Below are positions 32,901 through 40,180 of a DNA stretch of 57,544 nt, piece by piece. The notes beneath the pieces were generated by a model. That model had not been told where the DNA came from and did no database searches. It was given only the letters and a program-made list of their open reading frames with translations. Within the stretch, counting starts at the first letter, position 1. Each line of letters opens with the position of its first letter. This stretch comes from Verrucomicrobiaceae bacterium (GTDB lineage Bacteria > Verrucomicrobiota > Verrucomicrobiia > Verrucomicrobiales > Verrucomicrobiaceae), in contig JAIXOU010000112.1 of assembly GCA_027486585.1 (NCBI GenBank), positions 1 to 57,544 of the forward strand. The letters run 5' to 3'. Made by a program: the position numbers and the translations under genes.

Positions 32901-34146
32901 CGGCGTTTCGTTCGTAGGTCCACCCACCATGCCTGGCAGCAGCGCAGCGGCTTACCAATGGTTCTTCAACGGCGCGCCACTCACCAGTGCCTCTGGGGCC
33001 AATCTCGTGCTGGCCAATGTGAGCGCACTTCAAACCGGCAACTACACCTGTCAGATTTCCCTCGGCACAGCCAGCCTAGTCACGCCTCCGATCAGCCTAA
33101 GTCTCGTTGAAGCGCCACAAATTACTGGCATAACAAACACTGCGTGGAGCGTTGCCCAGGCCGTCAGCAGTTCCGTCGTCGTCAGCCAAAGGACCCAGCA
33201 ATTCTCAGCCCAGGGATTACCACCAGGCGTGAGATTAAATACCAGTACTGGTCAGTTGAATGGCAGGCCAACGAAAGCCGGCACCTACAACCTACGAATC
33301 ACTGCGCGTAATGCTGCAGGTATCAGCCGTCCCTTCGCAAGCCGCGTCGTCGTCCTACCTTTACCTGAAGACGTCTTCGGCAGCTTTTTTGGCAACATTT
33401 ATCGGAATCCCGAATTCAATGACGGCCTGGGCGGCACGTGGAGTTTGACCGTCACAACGACGGGTGCCTACTCGGCCAAACTGAATCTGGCTACCAGCGA
33501 ACTGAGCAGGAAGAAGAAAGGGAAAATGAAGACTCTCACGCTCTCTGGGATCATCTTGCCAAAGGGAGACTTGGCTGAGACGATGCCGGTCTCGCTGCCG
33601 CATCCCACAGGCGGTGCGGCGCTGCAGGTGAGCTTCCGGCTCACGGCTAAGACGGTCGTCAATGGCGAAGATCAGCACACGGCGGCCATTCTTTTTCTGA
33701 AAGAGAATCATCGCGATCAATCGAATGGGGCAGCTTTCGGTCGTGAAAAAACACCCAGAGCAGCCGTCGGCCGGTTCAGCAGTGGTTCTGATCAGAAATT
33801 GGATCTTTGGGTTTCCCCCAGTGGCGCTAGCATTTGGACAGCCAAGATTCAGACAGATTCAGGCCCACACACCGTGACCGGATCGGCACCCTTTATCACT
33901 TGGGGCCCGTCCTTATTTCTGCATCAAATCCTACCTCACCCGACACAGCCTTCATCCATCGTCGGTTTAGTGCAGTGGTTTGGCATTGATACTTGGTCAG
34001 GCGAAACCGATCTGCGCAGGCCAGAGGCGGTCACGACTGAAGAAACGAATGGGATTCTGATCCCCAGGGATTCAATTCAGGCCAAGCGTGTCAAGCCGCC
34101 AGCCCCTGCCCTGCCCACTCTAGGACCTGCCCCAAAACGATTTTAG
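26908..34146 (+). CDS. Giant secreted modular protein with choice-of-anchor-D, LamG and delta-60 repeats
   Basis: This 2412-residue protein starts with a signal peptide (MKLFKMTRCRLLLALLICLG). Several choice-of-anchor-D/ASH-like beta domains recur (LEFGSIDIGGYKTQSFTVTN at about 46; LDFGSPMIGQSTSKTFRITN at about 163; LDYGHVPPA at about 612; MGNAVIGAAPVTQTLRLRN at about 1030). A LamG/concanavalin-like domain lies at about 445-595 (MELWFKPKS; EEWHHVALI; LYVDGVQAG; QIDELRLF). Delta-60 repeats occupy about 1130-1580 (LPDGKVLVGGSGS; NALAMQDDGKVIVGGEFTNL; ADGKVLTAGNFT). Ig-like domains and a putative-Ig module (GLPPGVRLNTSTGQLNGRPTKAGTY) follow. No PEP-CTERM or sortase anchor ends the protein. It is probably a surface or released adhesion protein; the exact target is unknown. 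It ends 4 bases before the convergent TSUP gene. Confidence 0.88.
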   Translation: MKLFKMTRCRLLLALLICLGAGPSSGQTAITLEANQKILLSGMRLEFGSIDIGGYKTQSFTVTNASLATVTGLTCTLDGADAADFVLSTPTLADLAVGAAVSFSVTYVPELVGKVSASVLHVRSSGGSSFELPLTATGGNLNPTVLVEEIGGSVVTSLSRPLDFGSPMIGQSTSKTFRITNTGTAPLRAVSAARDDPWNYRNFWSIGFYPTYTYQYESGFTVTGDITSVIPPGESRSITVTWKPYETAQKTRNITLSWAIRYPPPPPTNYDLTSAPNLLFAGQAITINPIGLIPSAGPYIPPVRFSIPVTGAAVPYVVTPKPLSGLQYHLGNENSSDQLISNQPGVPPDDPRLGPATYSAPDGSGLLTDTLMRWKPAAMPFSSLTYYNSNLDWRNFAQMQLRLIPITVPDIEATQKLGVTVVKSPRSVLITGTGSAAEALGSRVAVAFTSGTRLSHSDMRLPAGDNVGMELWFKPKSLTGTQCVAFMGATADAGFGLWLTDGVLQGRAGSSFILASTQALAVEEWHHVALILQGGSTKLYVDGVQAGSAANVTLPQTVKALSIGAMHDGSSGYEGQIDELRLFEVPASGFDVTRHLLANALPSASLDQTALDYGHVPPAAITQRTATLANTGPGWLRLLSMELTGDGASDYSVSALGPYNSSTPIQPNATPAPVYPTYNWGFTTVGMLVFDTNSLSAYQGVGTNIAYRVAVAPQTKLEAVITHTASTIGPRPATLRITTNDPVYPVYEIALNANVAAPMPQSKIEVSSDDAWDWGSLLTNGQSNRSYTVRTVGSLPMASFGLEIIGPNAEDITLDPQNNPINNGQVSFSDNGSASIRIDVRPRSAGARYAALRITSDDPVRPEIIIPLYGRSVQAVPEIAVTVHHSGDIRRTPVADGGSAVFKATLSGGHHSSMNCIVHSIGTGTLEGVSANIDGADAADFAIVGELPSTLSSPSIWHFDNRNWINLRFTPSRVGTHTATLHILTNDADESPYDITLTGEGLTPAPIMQVIDRDTVIESGTGFTRMGNAVIGAAPVTQTLRLRNGGTAPLTGITASFSGPNASEFSATLPSPIAAGTTGDVIIAFTPEDIGPRSAVLTLTSNAPNNRTYRMSLGGTGAYGVRSNLSPPAIPGWVGTAMAELPDGSIVMAGYVAAGAGETAPAVPTSRLRIIGKDGSERRQARLQHMTISGIVKSICVQADGSLLLAGDFTRLWGSLRPSNVTTGWMPPPGYDPRPFIDCQGVALILSDTAWMPAQIGDALLTISFSGQSQAYPLAWSTSFTPPTGTFSGRSVVALPDGKVLVGGSGSLGGRANLIRLNANGTIDPTFTLPEPNGPVNALAMQDDGKVIVGGEFTNLGHDKLPNETTASTTIPSTTTPRSGLCRLNADGSDDANFANRGFRQVMSLAVRGDSIAVGGMGPQYTAMIAGPTTHSITPPPSYVEIDQAVARLLGRNGAILATQTVIEPPQAVALQPGNRMLFSSRFLSFNDTITYPDIAMLQPDSAPKEWFGIKITADVMPTSSVEPFLIKYQQLVGASGVPLAINALIAQADGKVLTAGNFTRAKVGLDRRGYRSEGDQRLPQPTPLLPVLDNSSLPAETPLAGFAQLDVDGFYHASPRVTFPGQTSVRSGWYTHYLTTDGLAKIDVRPATLISPTDILTSILTSPWTTIFGVPEYEVGMSIFIDGPDAAAFGRGPVVDPYLTTQSAVFDLHRLASMWLSFTPTHQGKHRAVLNVHQDGIDNDFEIALEGRGPDSMPDQVRLVDANNTLLQSSDQRELGNVPLGSSSKLGLRLFNDADMANSTPFELSLTGPNASEFTVSPAAIDSIPGSTRNGAGLAPIDITFKPTSIGPRWATLNLVTVTRGRSGETRSLPFTITLRGTGAAAPLAFTEQPQDVLVMQGAPFSLRVGFNFNNATDVNWYHQQDSRDRIAKTVTFISRAYPSLGSDSLDFPSADSASAGLYRVEISDTIDQANSLTARVGIVSLLNRQVDLALGQTANLGVSFVGPPTMPGSSAAAYQWFFNGAPLTSASGANLVLANVSALQTGNYTCQISLGTASLVTPPISLSLVEAPQITGITNTAWSVAQAVSSSVVVSQRTQQFSAQGLPPGVRLNTSTGQLNGRPTKAGTYNLRITARNAAGISRPFASRVVVLPLPEDVFGSFFGNIYRNPEFNDGLGGTWSLTVTTTGAYSAKLNLATSELSRKKKGKMKTLTLSGIILPKGDLAETMPVSLPHPTGGAALQVSFRLTAKTVVNGEDQHTAAILFLKENHRDQSNGAAFGREKTPRAAVGRFSSGSDQKLDLWVSPSGASIWTAKIQTDSGPHTVTGSAPFITWGPSLFLHQILPHPTQPSSIVGLVQWFGIDTWSGETDLRRPEAVTTEETNGILIPRDSIQAKRVKPPAPALPTLGPAPKRF

Positions 34147-34150
34147 ATGA

Positions 34151-34906
34151 TCAGATCCAAGTCGTGTAACCTAACGCCTTCAGCAAGGTGCGCAGGCTCA
34201 GACAGATCACCAGCACACCGACAACAACCATCATGGGGCGCTGTGGGAGCTTTTTCGTCAAATAGGCTCCGAACGGGGCGGCGATGACGCCACCAAGTGC
34301 CAACCCTGCGATGACCTGCCAGTGACCGAGGCCAATACTCAGGAAAAAGGTGATGGAGGCGGAAAGCGTCACAAAGAACTCCACGGCATTCACGCTGCCG
34401 ACGGTCTCGCGAAAGGCATTGCCACGGACGATCAGATTGGTGGCCACGATCGGACCCCATCCGCCACCGCCGACAGCATCCAGAAAGGAGCCGATCAGTG
34501 CTAACGGTGTCAGTTTGGTCGTCACCTCACGTGGGGGAAAAGGCAGAAAGGCCTTGGTGATGATGATCACTCCCATGATCATGAGGTAGCCGGAAATATA
34601 GGGCTTGATGATGTCGCCATTGATAGAGCTGAGGACATAAGCCCCCACCGCTGCACCAATGATCCCAGGGATGAGCAATCGGCGAAAAAGGTCCCGGCTA
34701 ATGTTCCCAAACGCATGATGCGAGATGGCTGAGGCACCCGTCGTAAAACACTCGGCAGCATGAACCGTGCTACTCACCACCGCTGGCGGCACACCCCAGC
34801 CCATGAGCAGGCTGGACGCCGTGACGCCATAGGCCATGCCCAGCGCGCCATCGATGATTTGAGCCAGAAAGCCAGCGATGATGTAAACGAGAAAATTATG
34901 ATCCAT
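34151..34906 (-). CDS. TSUP-family permease (TauE/SafE type)
   Basis: This 251-residue membrane protein starts MDHNFLVYIIAGFLAQIIDG; the frame extends to 34975 but the added residues are polar and cysteine-containing. Family phrases are GALGMAYGVTASSLLMGWG, VSSTVHAAECFTTGASAISH and IGSFLDAVGGGGWGPIVATNLI, which mark the two inverted halves with the GG-G-WGP turn. Seven to eight membrane helices are visible. The family exports or imports sulfur compounds such as sulfite, thiosulfate or sulfoacetate; the substrate is not apparent here. It converges with the giant protein gene and diverges from murC-murB. Confidence 0.9.
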   Translation of the reverse strand: MDHNFLVYIIAGFLAQIIDGALGMAYGVTASSLLMGWGVPPAVVSSTVHAAECFTTGASAISHHAFGNISRDLFRRLLIPGIIGAAVGAYVLSSINGDIIKPYISGYLMIMGVIIITKAFLPFPPREVTTKLTPLALIGSFLDAVGGGGWGPIVATNLIVRGNAFRETVGSVNAVEFFVTLSASITFFLSIGLGHWQVIAGLALGGVIAAPFGAYLTKKLPQRPMMVVVGVLVICLSLRTLLKALGYTTWI

Positions 34907-34983
34907 GAAGAGCCTGAAAGTGATCCGAGAAATCTCGGGAGTGGAACTAATGCATGGACAAAGACCCATGTTCAAGCTAAAAG

Positions 34984-35013
34984 TTGACTATTCCCGTAGG
35001 GTAAGTCTAGAGT
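34984..35013 (+). promoter_or_regulatory. Candidate promoter for murC-murB
   Basis: TTGACT (34984-34989) is a 5-of-6 -35, followed by an 18-base spacer and TAGAGT (35008-35013), a 4-of-6 -10. Transcription would start near 35020, leaving about 70 bases before the murC ATG. No riboswitch-like structure is apparent in that leader. Confidence 0.4.
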
Positions 35014-35090
35014 GATCTATTTTACCCCTTTTCTCCCTCAATGCCCCTGCTTGCCAGCTCGCAATCGCGGCCTAATTTCCCCACTTTCTC

Positions 35091-37424
35091 ATGACCCACG
35101 CCGTTCTAAGCCTCCTCAAAGAAAACCGCCACCCCATCCGCATCGATCTCATCGGAGTTGCGGGCTCGGGAATGAGTGGGTTAGCCCTGCTGCTTCTGGC
35201 GCTCGGTCACAAGGTCAGCGGATCCGATAAGGCCACGACAGTAGAGACGGAGCGCCTGCAAAAGCTGGGACTGCAATTTTTCCACGGGCACACAGAGCGT
35301 GAGGTCGAAGACTGTGACATGGTCATTTACTCCAGCGCCATCAAACCAGGCAATGTGGCCTATGAATCGGCTTATAAACAAGGCATCCCGCTGGTGCGCC
35401 GTGCCGAGGCTCTGGCTGCGGTGATGGCAAATAAAAAAGGCGTGGTCGTCGGTGGAACCCATGGAAAAACAACGACCTCAGCACTCACCGCCCACGTTTT
35501 AAGGCAAGGCGGCATGAAACCGAGTCACTATGTGGGCGCGGAGATTCCGATTCTGGGCTCAAACGCGCACTGGGATACCGAAGGCGAGCTGTTTGTGGCC
35601 GAGGGAGATGAGAGCGACGGCACGCTTGTAAACTTCCACCCGCAGCACTCGATCATTCTCAACATTGAGCCCGAGCACCTGGATTTCTATGATGGGATCG
35701 AGGCGATAAAGGTCGTCTTCCGCCAGTTGCTCAGCCAGACGCCAGGTTACTGGGTGTATTGCGCCGAAGATCCCGTCGCACATGAAGTCTGCGGCGGCAC
35801 GGAGCATTCCGTGAGTTATGGCTGGAGCCGCGACCATGATTTTTCAGCTACCATTTTAGAGATGAAGCCGGACCACTCTGACTTTGAGGTGTATCACAAA
35901 GACCAGCTTCTCGGCGTGGCCACGCTTGGCATTCCGGGCAAGCACAACGTCTCGAATGCTCTCGCTGCGATTGCTCTAGCCACGAAGGTCGGGGTCACGT
36001 TTGAGAGTATCCAACACGCGCTCAAGACCTTTCGCGGAGCCAAGCGCCGCTTTGAAATCCGGCACAGTGGCGAGCGCTTTACCGTGGTGGACGATTATGG
36101 CCATCACCCGAGTGAAATCGCAGCAACACTGGCCACGGCCAAGGGGCTCCAGCCCAAGCGGATCGTCTGCGTTTTCCAGCCTCATCGCTACAGCCGCACG
36201 CAACTTTTGAAAAAGGAGTTCGGCGCTTCCTTTGATGACGTGGATGAGCTTTTTGTCACCGACATCTACGCAGCCAGTGAAAAGCCTCTGCCTGGAGTCA
36301 CTGGAAACACCATCGTGGAAGAAGTCCGTGAGCATGACCAAGCACGCGGTGTGATCCGCCCGGCTGCCAGCTTTCAATTCACGCCTACGATGCTCATTTC
36401 TCGAGACAAAGTCGGCAATGCCCTGCGTCCAGGAGATCTACTGATCACCCTTGGAGCCGGCAACGTCCATGAAGTAGGCCGCTGCATCTCCCGTGATCTG
36501 CCTGTGCTGGAAAAGCTCTGGGAACTCCTCGAAGCCAACGGCGGCGGCAGCGCCAAGCTGTATGAACCCATGAACCGCCACACGACCTTCCTCATCGGTG
36601 GGCCAGCGCAGTATTGGATCGAACCGCGCAGCGTTTCTGGCTTTGCGGAGATCGTGCGCTACCTGCGCTCAGCCAGCGTGCCAATCCGAGTCATCGGTCG
36701 CGGTTCCAATCTACTCGTCAAAGATGGCGGCATTCGCGGTGCGGTGATTCATCCTAGCAAAGGCGACTTTGAAGAAGTGCGGCACGAAAACGGCCAGCTA
36801 ATTTGCGGAGTTGGTGCCCGCTTAAAAAAGATCGCCAGTGCCGCACGCAATGCCGGCATCGGCGGCATGGAGTGGATGGAAGGCGTGCCCGGCAACCTCG
36901 GCGGAGCGATCCGCATGAACGCCGGAGCCATGGGCGTCGAAATGGCGGATAACTTAGTCAGCGTGCGCTTCATCGCCGCCGATGGCAGCATTCAGGAGAA
37001 GCCGCTGAGTGAGATCCAACATCAGTATCGCAGCATCGCCGAGTTTGAAGATCACTACATCGTCAGCGCCGTGCTGAAAGGCCATCCAGCGCCCATCGCT
37101 GACATTGATGCAGGCCTGGAAGCCAGCCGAATCAAACGCCGCACCAGCCAGCCCATCGGCGCCAGTGCAGGCTGCATGTTTAAAAATCCTGAACTCTGTG
37201 GCGCAGGCAAGCTCGTGGACGATCTAGGGCTGAAAGGCAAACGAGTCGGTCAAGTGATCGTCTCGCAAGTGCATGGAAATTTCTTCGTCAATGAAGGCGG
37301 AGCCACTGCACGGGAGGTGCTGGATCTCGTCACCGAAATCAAAGAAGTGGCTCAGCGCGAGCGCGGAGTTCAACTTGAAATGGAAGTCAAAGTGATTGGT
37401 GAAGATCAACCTCTGGTGCTGTGA
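35091..37424 (+). CDS. murC-murB: Fused UDP-MurNAc-L-alanine ligase and UDP-GlcNAc-enolpyruvate reductase (MurC-MurB)
   Basis: This 777-residue bifunctional enzyme catalyses two successive steps of peptidoglycan precursor synthesis. The MurC part (1 to about 480) has the UDP-binding opening LIGVAGSGMSGLALLL, the ATP loop GGTHGKTTTS (about 121-130), EGDESDGTLV, and late HHPSEIAATL and FQPHRYSRT. The MurB part (about 490-777) has the FAD-binding IGRGSNLLVKDGG, WMEGVPGNLGGAIRMNAGA and GASAGCMFKNP, where a cysteine near residue 694 holds the place of the usual catalytic serine. MurB acts before MurC in the pathway although its domain follows it. MurC-MurB fusions are known from Verrucomicrobiota. 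It lies near murJ, another peptidoglycan gene. Confidence 0.97.
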   Translation: MTHAVLSLLKENRHPIRIDLIGVAGSGMSGLALLLLALGHKVSGSDKATTVETERLQKLGLQFFHGHTEREVEDCDMVIYSSAIKPGNVAYESAYKQGIPLVRRAEALAAVMANKKGVVVGGTHGKTTTSALTAHVLRQGGMKPSHYVGAEIPILGSNAHWDTEGELFVAEGDESDGTLVNFHPQHSIILNIEPEHLDFYDGIEAIKVVFRQLLSQTPGYWVYCAEDPVAHEVCGGTEHSVSYGWSRDHDFSATILEMKPDHSDFEVYHKDQLLGVATLGIPGKHNVSNALAAIALATKVGVTFESIQHALKTFRGAKRRFEIRHSGERFTVVDDYGHHPSEIAATLATAKGLQPKRIVCVFQPHRYSRTQLLKKEFGASFDDVDELFVTDIYAASEKPLPGVTGNTIVEEVREHDQARGVIRPAASFQFTPTMLISRDKVGNALRPGDLLITLGAGNVHEVGRCISRDLPVLEKLWELLEANGGGSAKLYEPMNRHTTFLIGGPAQYWIEPRSVSGFAEIVRYLRSASVPIRVIGRGSNLLVKDGGIRGAVIHPSKGDFEEVRHENGQLICGVGARLKKIASAARNAGIGGMEWMEGVPGNLGGAIRMNAGAMGVEMADNLVSVRFIAADGSIQEKPLSEIQHQYRSIAEFEDHYIVSAVLKGHPAPIADIDAGLEASRIKRRTSQPIGASAGCMFKNPELCGAGKLVDDLGLKGKRVGQVIVSQVHGNFFVNEGGATAREVLDLVTEIKEVAQRERGVQLEMEVKVIGEDQPLVL

Positions 37425-37559
37425 GCTGCAAAAGCGGCGTCCTGACCATGAAAATCATAAGAACTCGATAAAAAGATCCAAAAAAGAATCATTAGATCAC
37501 AAAAAAGAAGATTCGTTCTTGCCAGACTGGGGTCTAATTGGCTAAAACTATAAATCCGC

Positions 37560-37979
37560 ATGAAAAATCGTATCGTCCTTTCCATCCTCGCCCTCTGCGC
37601 TCTATGCACAGCAGCAGTGGCAGACATCCAGTCGCCTCCTGGCCACCACTTCAACTGGAGCCGCAAGCTCAGCCGTGGTCTCGGAAACATCATGTACGGC
37701 TTCACAGAGCCCTTCAGTGTCTGGCAGCGCACCAACCGCAGTGACGGTGCCAATGCTGCCGCTGCCGATTTCTTTGTTGAAGGCATCAAGCGCACCATCG
37801 TCCGTGCTGGCTACGGCGTTTATGAAATCGCCACCTTCCCGCAACCGACTTGGAAGAACACTTATCGCCCACCTTACTACCGCAAAGAAAAAATCGATCC
37901 ATGGTGGGGTTACACCGAGTTCGCTCCAGATCTCGGAGCAGGTGCCCATGCTGATTACAGCCGAAGTGTTAGCTGGTAA
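37560..37979 (+). CDS. Exosortase-system-associated TIGR04073-type protein
   Basis: This 139-residue exported protein has a signal peptide (MKNRIVLSILALCALCTAAVA) and a mature part typical of the TIGR04073 group: KLSRGLGNIMYGFTEPFSVW, VEGIKRTIVRAGYGVYEIATFP and YRPPYYRKEKID. The family co-occurs with exosortase and PEP-CTERM sorting in Verrucomicrobiota and related phyla, but its function is not known. A strong hairpin terminator follows 19 bases after the stop, so the gene is a single unit. A -10-like TATAAA at 37549-37554 lies 5 bases before the ATG, which hints at a leaderless start. Confidence 0.85.
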   Translation: MKNRIVLSILALCALCTAAVADIQSPPGHHFNWSRKLSRGLGNIMYGFTEPFSVWQRTNRSDGANAAAADFFVEGIKRTIVRAGYGVYEIATFPQPTWKNTYRPPYYRKEKIDPWWGYTEFAPDLGAGAHADYSRSVSW

Positions 37980-37998
37980 TTCAATTTGATTAAATCAG

Positions 37999-38029
37999 GG
38001 CGCAGGTCGAAAGACCTGCGCCTTTTTTT
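37999..38029 (+). terminator. Intrinsic terminator
   Basis: A perfect 10-base-pair stem (37999-38008 with 38013-38022; core GGCGCAGGTC/GACCTGCGCC) closes a GAAA tetraloop and is followed directly by seven T residues (38023-38029). This is a textbook Rho-independent terminator for the TIGR04073-type gene. Confidence 0.93.
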
Positions 38030-38107
38030 GTTTTAGCTCATCAATCCGGTCCACCTGACTGCTTGACGAATCCTGCCAGATGCTGAATATTTGTATATAT
38101 TATAAAT

Positions 38108-38683
38108 GTGATAAAATCAAAGCGCGACTATTTGGCCTATCTTGAAGCCGATCGTCAAGCCCTCGGCCGCCAAGGCAGAGGGCCGCTTTTTCTTATTCAG
38201 GACCCCATTTGGTATTTTCAGCGTCTGCTTAGAAAGTTAGAGTTCTACCACAACTGCCGTTCTTCCACCTTCTGGTGGCCACTGCGGATGTGGGTAAAGT
38301 ACCGCTACAAAAGCGCCCGTTTACTTCTGGGGATTAATATTCCGCCCAATGTGATCGGACCTGGTCTGCTCCTAGCTCATGAAGGTCCAATCCTCATCCA
38401 TGACGATGCGCGGATCGGTAGCCACTTTGCCACAAATATTGGCGTGGTCATCGGCATCGGCAGAGAAGAAAAAGACGTGCCTGTCATCGGTAATCATGTC
38501 CTCGTCGAACCGGGTGCCAAAATCTTTGGGGGCATCACCATCGCCGACTGGACCCACATCGGAGCCAATGCCGTGGTAAATAAATCAGTCACTGAGGTGG
38601 GGATGATCGTCGCAGGTGTGCCAGCGCGGATAATCAAGCCCAGCCCGCTTTACCTGGAGGCAAAGGCATCAGGCTTGGCTTAA
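38108..38683 (+). CDS. Hexapeptide-repeat acetyltransferase (serine/sugar O-acetyltransferase type)
   Basis: This 191-residue protein starts at GTG 38108 and begins MIKSKRDYLAYLEADRQALG, a known opening of serine-acetyltransferase-like polysaccharide enzymes. The left-handed beta-helix region is visible from about 78 (NVIGPGLLLAHEGPILIHDDARIGSHF) to about 180 (GNHVLVEPGAKIFGGITIADWTHIGANAVV), with the acetyl-CoA-site ending GVPARIIKP. It probably acetylates a sugar in a surface polysaccharide, as inferred from family use. The upstream DNA is AT-rich with TATTAT (38098-38103) only 4 bases before the GTG. It converges with murJ, with 15 bases of overlap. Confidence 0.87.
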   Translation: MIKSKRDYLAYLEADRQALGRQGRGPLFLIQDPIWYFQRLLRKLEFYHNCRSSTFWWPLRMWVKYRYKSARLLLGINIPPNVIGPGLLLAHEGPILIHDDARIGSHFATNIGVVIGIGREEKDVPVIGNHVLVEPGAKIFGGITIADWTHIGANAVVNKSVTEVGMIVAGVPARIIKPSPLYLEAKASGLA

Positions 38684-39994
38684 ATCAGCCATGATTTTCC
38701 CTTGAATCTGCCGCAGAACATAGAGGCAGGCCATTCCTGCTGAAAGCATCTGCACCAGCACACTCGAAAGCGCGATCCCGGCAGCCCCCATGTTCTGCAT
38801 CAAAATCCAATTTAGCGACGCATTCGCGATCAAGCCAATCGCCGAAAGAACCAAGATAAATCGAGTGGCTTGCAGAGCCACCACGACACGGGAAGCTAGG
38901 CCACCCAAAATGTAAAAGGGGATCTGAAGCGCCGCAAAACGGAGCACATGCGCCACGCGTTCCGTATCCGATGCTGAGAATGTCCCACGCTCGAAAAGCA
39001 GCTGAATCACTACTGGTGCTAACCAACAGAGAAGCAAAGCCGCCGGCAGCGCAAAGCTCAGGATGATCCCTGCACTACTGAAAAGCTGGCGCCTAATCCC
39101 GTGCCAATCTCGGCGCGCCACCTTATCGGCAAAGTAAGGAAACAGCACATCGCAGGCAGGAGAGGCAGTGAGTGCGAGAATGATGCCACAAACCTTATCC
39201 GTATAACCAAGCACAGCCACACTGCCCGGCTCCAGCCAGGCGGCCATCGTCTGATCCACGACGACGACGCTGGTAAAAATGGCTCCCGCAAAAACAAAAG
39301 GAACCGCATTTTTCATCACGTGCTGCATTTCCGGCTCCCATCGGAAGAGGCAATGCCATAAAAAACTCAAGCTTGGCTTAAACGCACGCCAGAGCACCAG
39401 CGTGAGCGTAAGCATGTGCAAGAGCGTGCCCAACAGGCTTCCATATAGTAGAGTCTGCAAATTGGATTCTGCGCCATCTTTGAAAAAGAAAATCAAGATG
39501 ACCAAAGGGACAAGGACTGGTGCGGCTGTGGCAATAGTGAAAAATTTGTCCGCTCGTAACCAGGCGCTCAGCTGAAAGCTCATCCCATAGCACATCATCA
39601 ACGGCATGAGCTGGCGCATCATTTCCACTGCCAGCTGCTTCTTTCCAGCCGTAAACCCAGTGGCGATCCAGCCAACATAAAAGGGGGACGCAAAATAAAG
39701 AACACTGCCGATAAAAATCAGTACAAGCGCATGAACCATGCAACTCTGAACTGCCAGACGATACGCCCGTCCCTCACTCTGCTGATAACGCATCTCGGCA
39801 TACATTGGTAAGAACGACTCAGGGATGCCACCCCCCACAAGGGCCGCCAGAAAGGCCAGAAAGCCGAATGAAAACATGAAAGCATCCAGCGAATCACTGG
39901 TACCAAACTGACGCGCGACCACCGCATCCTTCACGAACGACAAGGCTTTTGACCCCAAAGTCAGCAATGCCACCAACACAAATCCCGACGCCAT
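38669..39994 (-). CDS. murJ: Lipid II flippase MurJ
   Basis: This 441-residue polytopic protein flips lipid-linked peptidoglycan precursors across the inner membrane. It begins MASGFVLVALLTLGSKALSF; the frame continues upstream to 40153, but those residues are charged and unlike the family. It retains the family line VKDAVVARQFGTSDSLDAFMFSFGF, GGIPESFLPMYAE, WLEPGSVAVLGYTDKV, SPACDVLFPYFA, FERGTFSASDTERVAHVLR and GAAGIALSSVL. About 12-14 helices are present. It sits 187 bases from the divergent RG-rich gene and converges with the acetyltransferase. murC-murB is nearby, so this region is rich in cell-wall functions. Confidence 0.9.
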   Translation of the reverse strand: MASGFVLVALLTLGSKALSFVKDAVVARQFGTSDSLDAFMFSFGFLAFLAALVGGGIPESFLPMYAEMRYQQSEGRAYRLAVQSCMVHALVLIFIGSVLYFASPFYVGWIATGFTAGKKQLAVEMMRQLMPLMMCYGMSFQLSAWLRADKFFTIATAAPVLVPLVILIFFFKDGAESNLQTLLYGSLLGTLLHMLTLTLVLWRAFKPSLSFLWHCLFRWEPEMQHVMKNAVPFVFAGAIFTSVVVVDQTMAAWLEPGSVAVLGYTDKVCGIILALTASPACDVLFPYFADKVARRDWHGIRRQLFSSAGIILSFALPAALLLCWLAPVVIQLLFERGTFSASDTERVAHVLRFAALQIPFYILGGLASRVVVALQATRFILVLSAIGLIANASLNWILMQNMGAAGIALSSVLVQMLSAGMACLYVLRQIQGKIMADLSQA

Positions 39995-40180
39995 GCGGGA
40001 GTCTAAACCACGCTGGAATAGACTTTTGAAAGAGGTGGTTAACTTCTGAATGAGGTGCGTCAAGTGTCCAAATACTATAAAGCCTCTCCCCGTGGCGGCA
40101 AATACTGTCACGACGAAGGTCGAACAAAGTTGGAGACAAGCCCGCAGATGCATCCCATACTAGCCGCCCCTATTCTGGCC

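Noticed and set aside
37519-37554. Standard promoter for the TIGR04073-type gene
   Set aside because: TTGCCA and TATAAA are 24 bases apart, too far for a normal sigma-70 promoter. Only the nearness of TATAAA to the ATG is noted.
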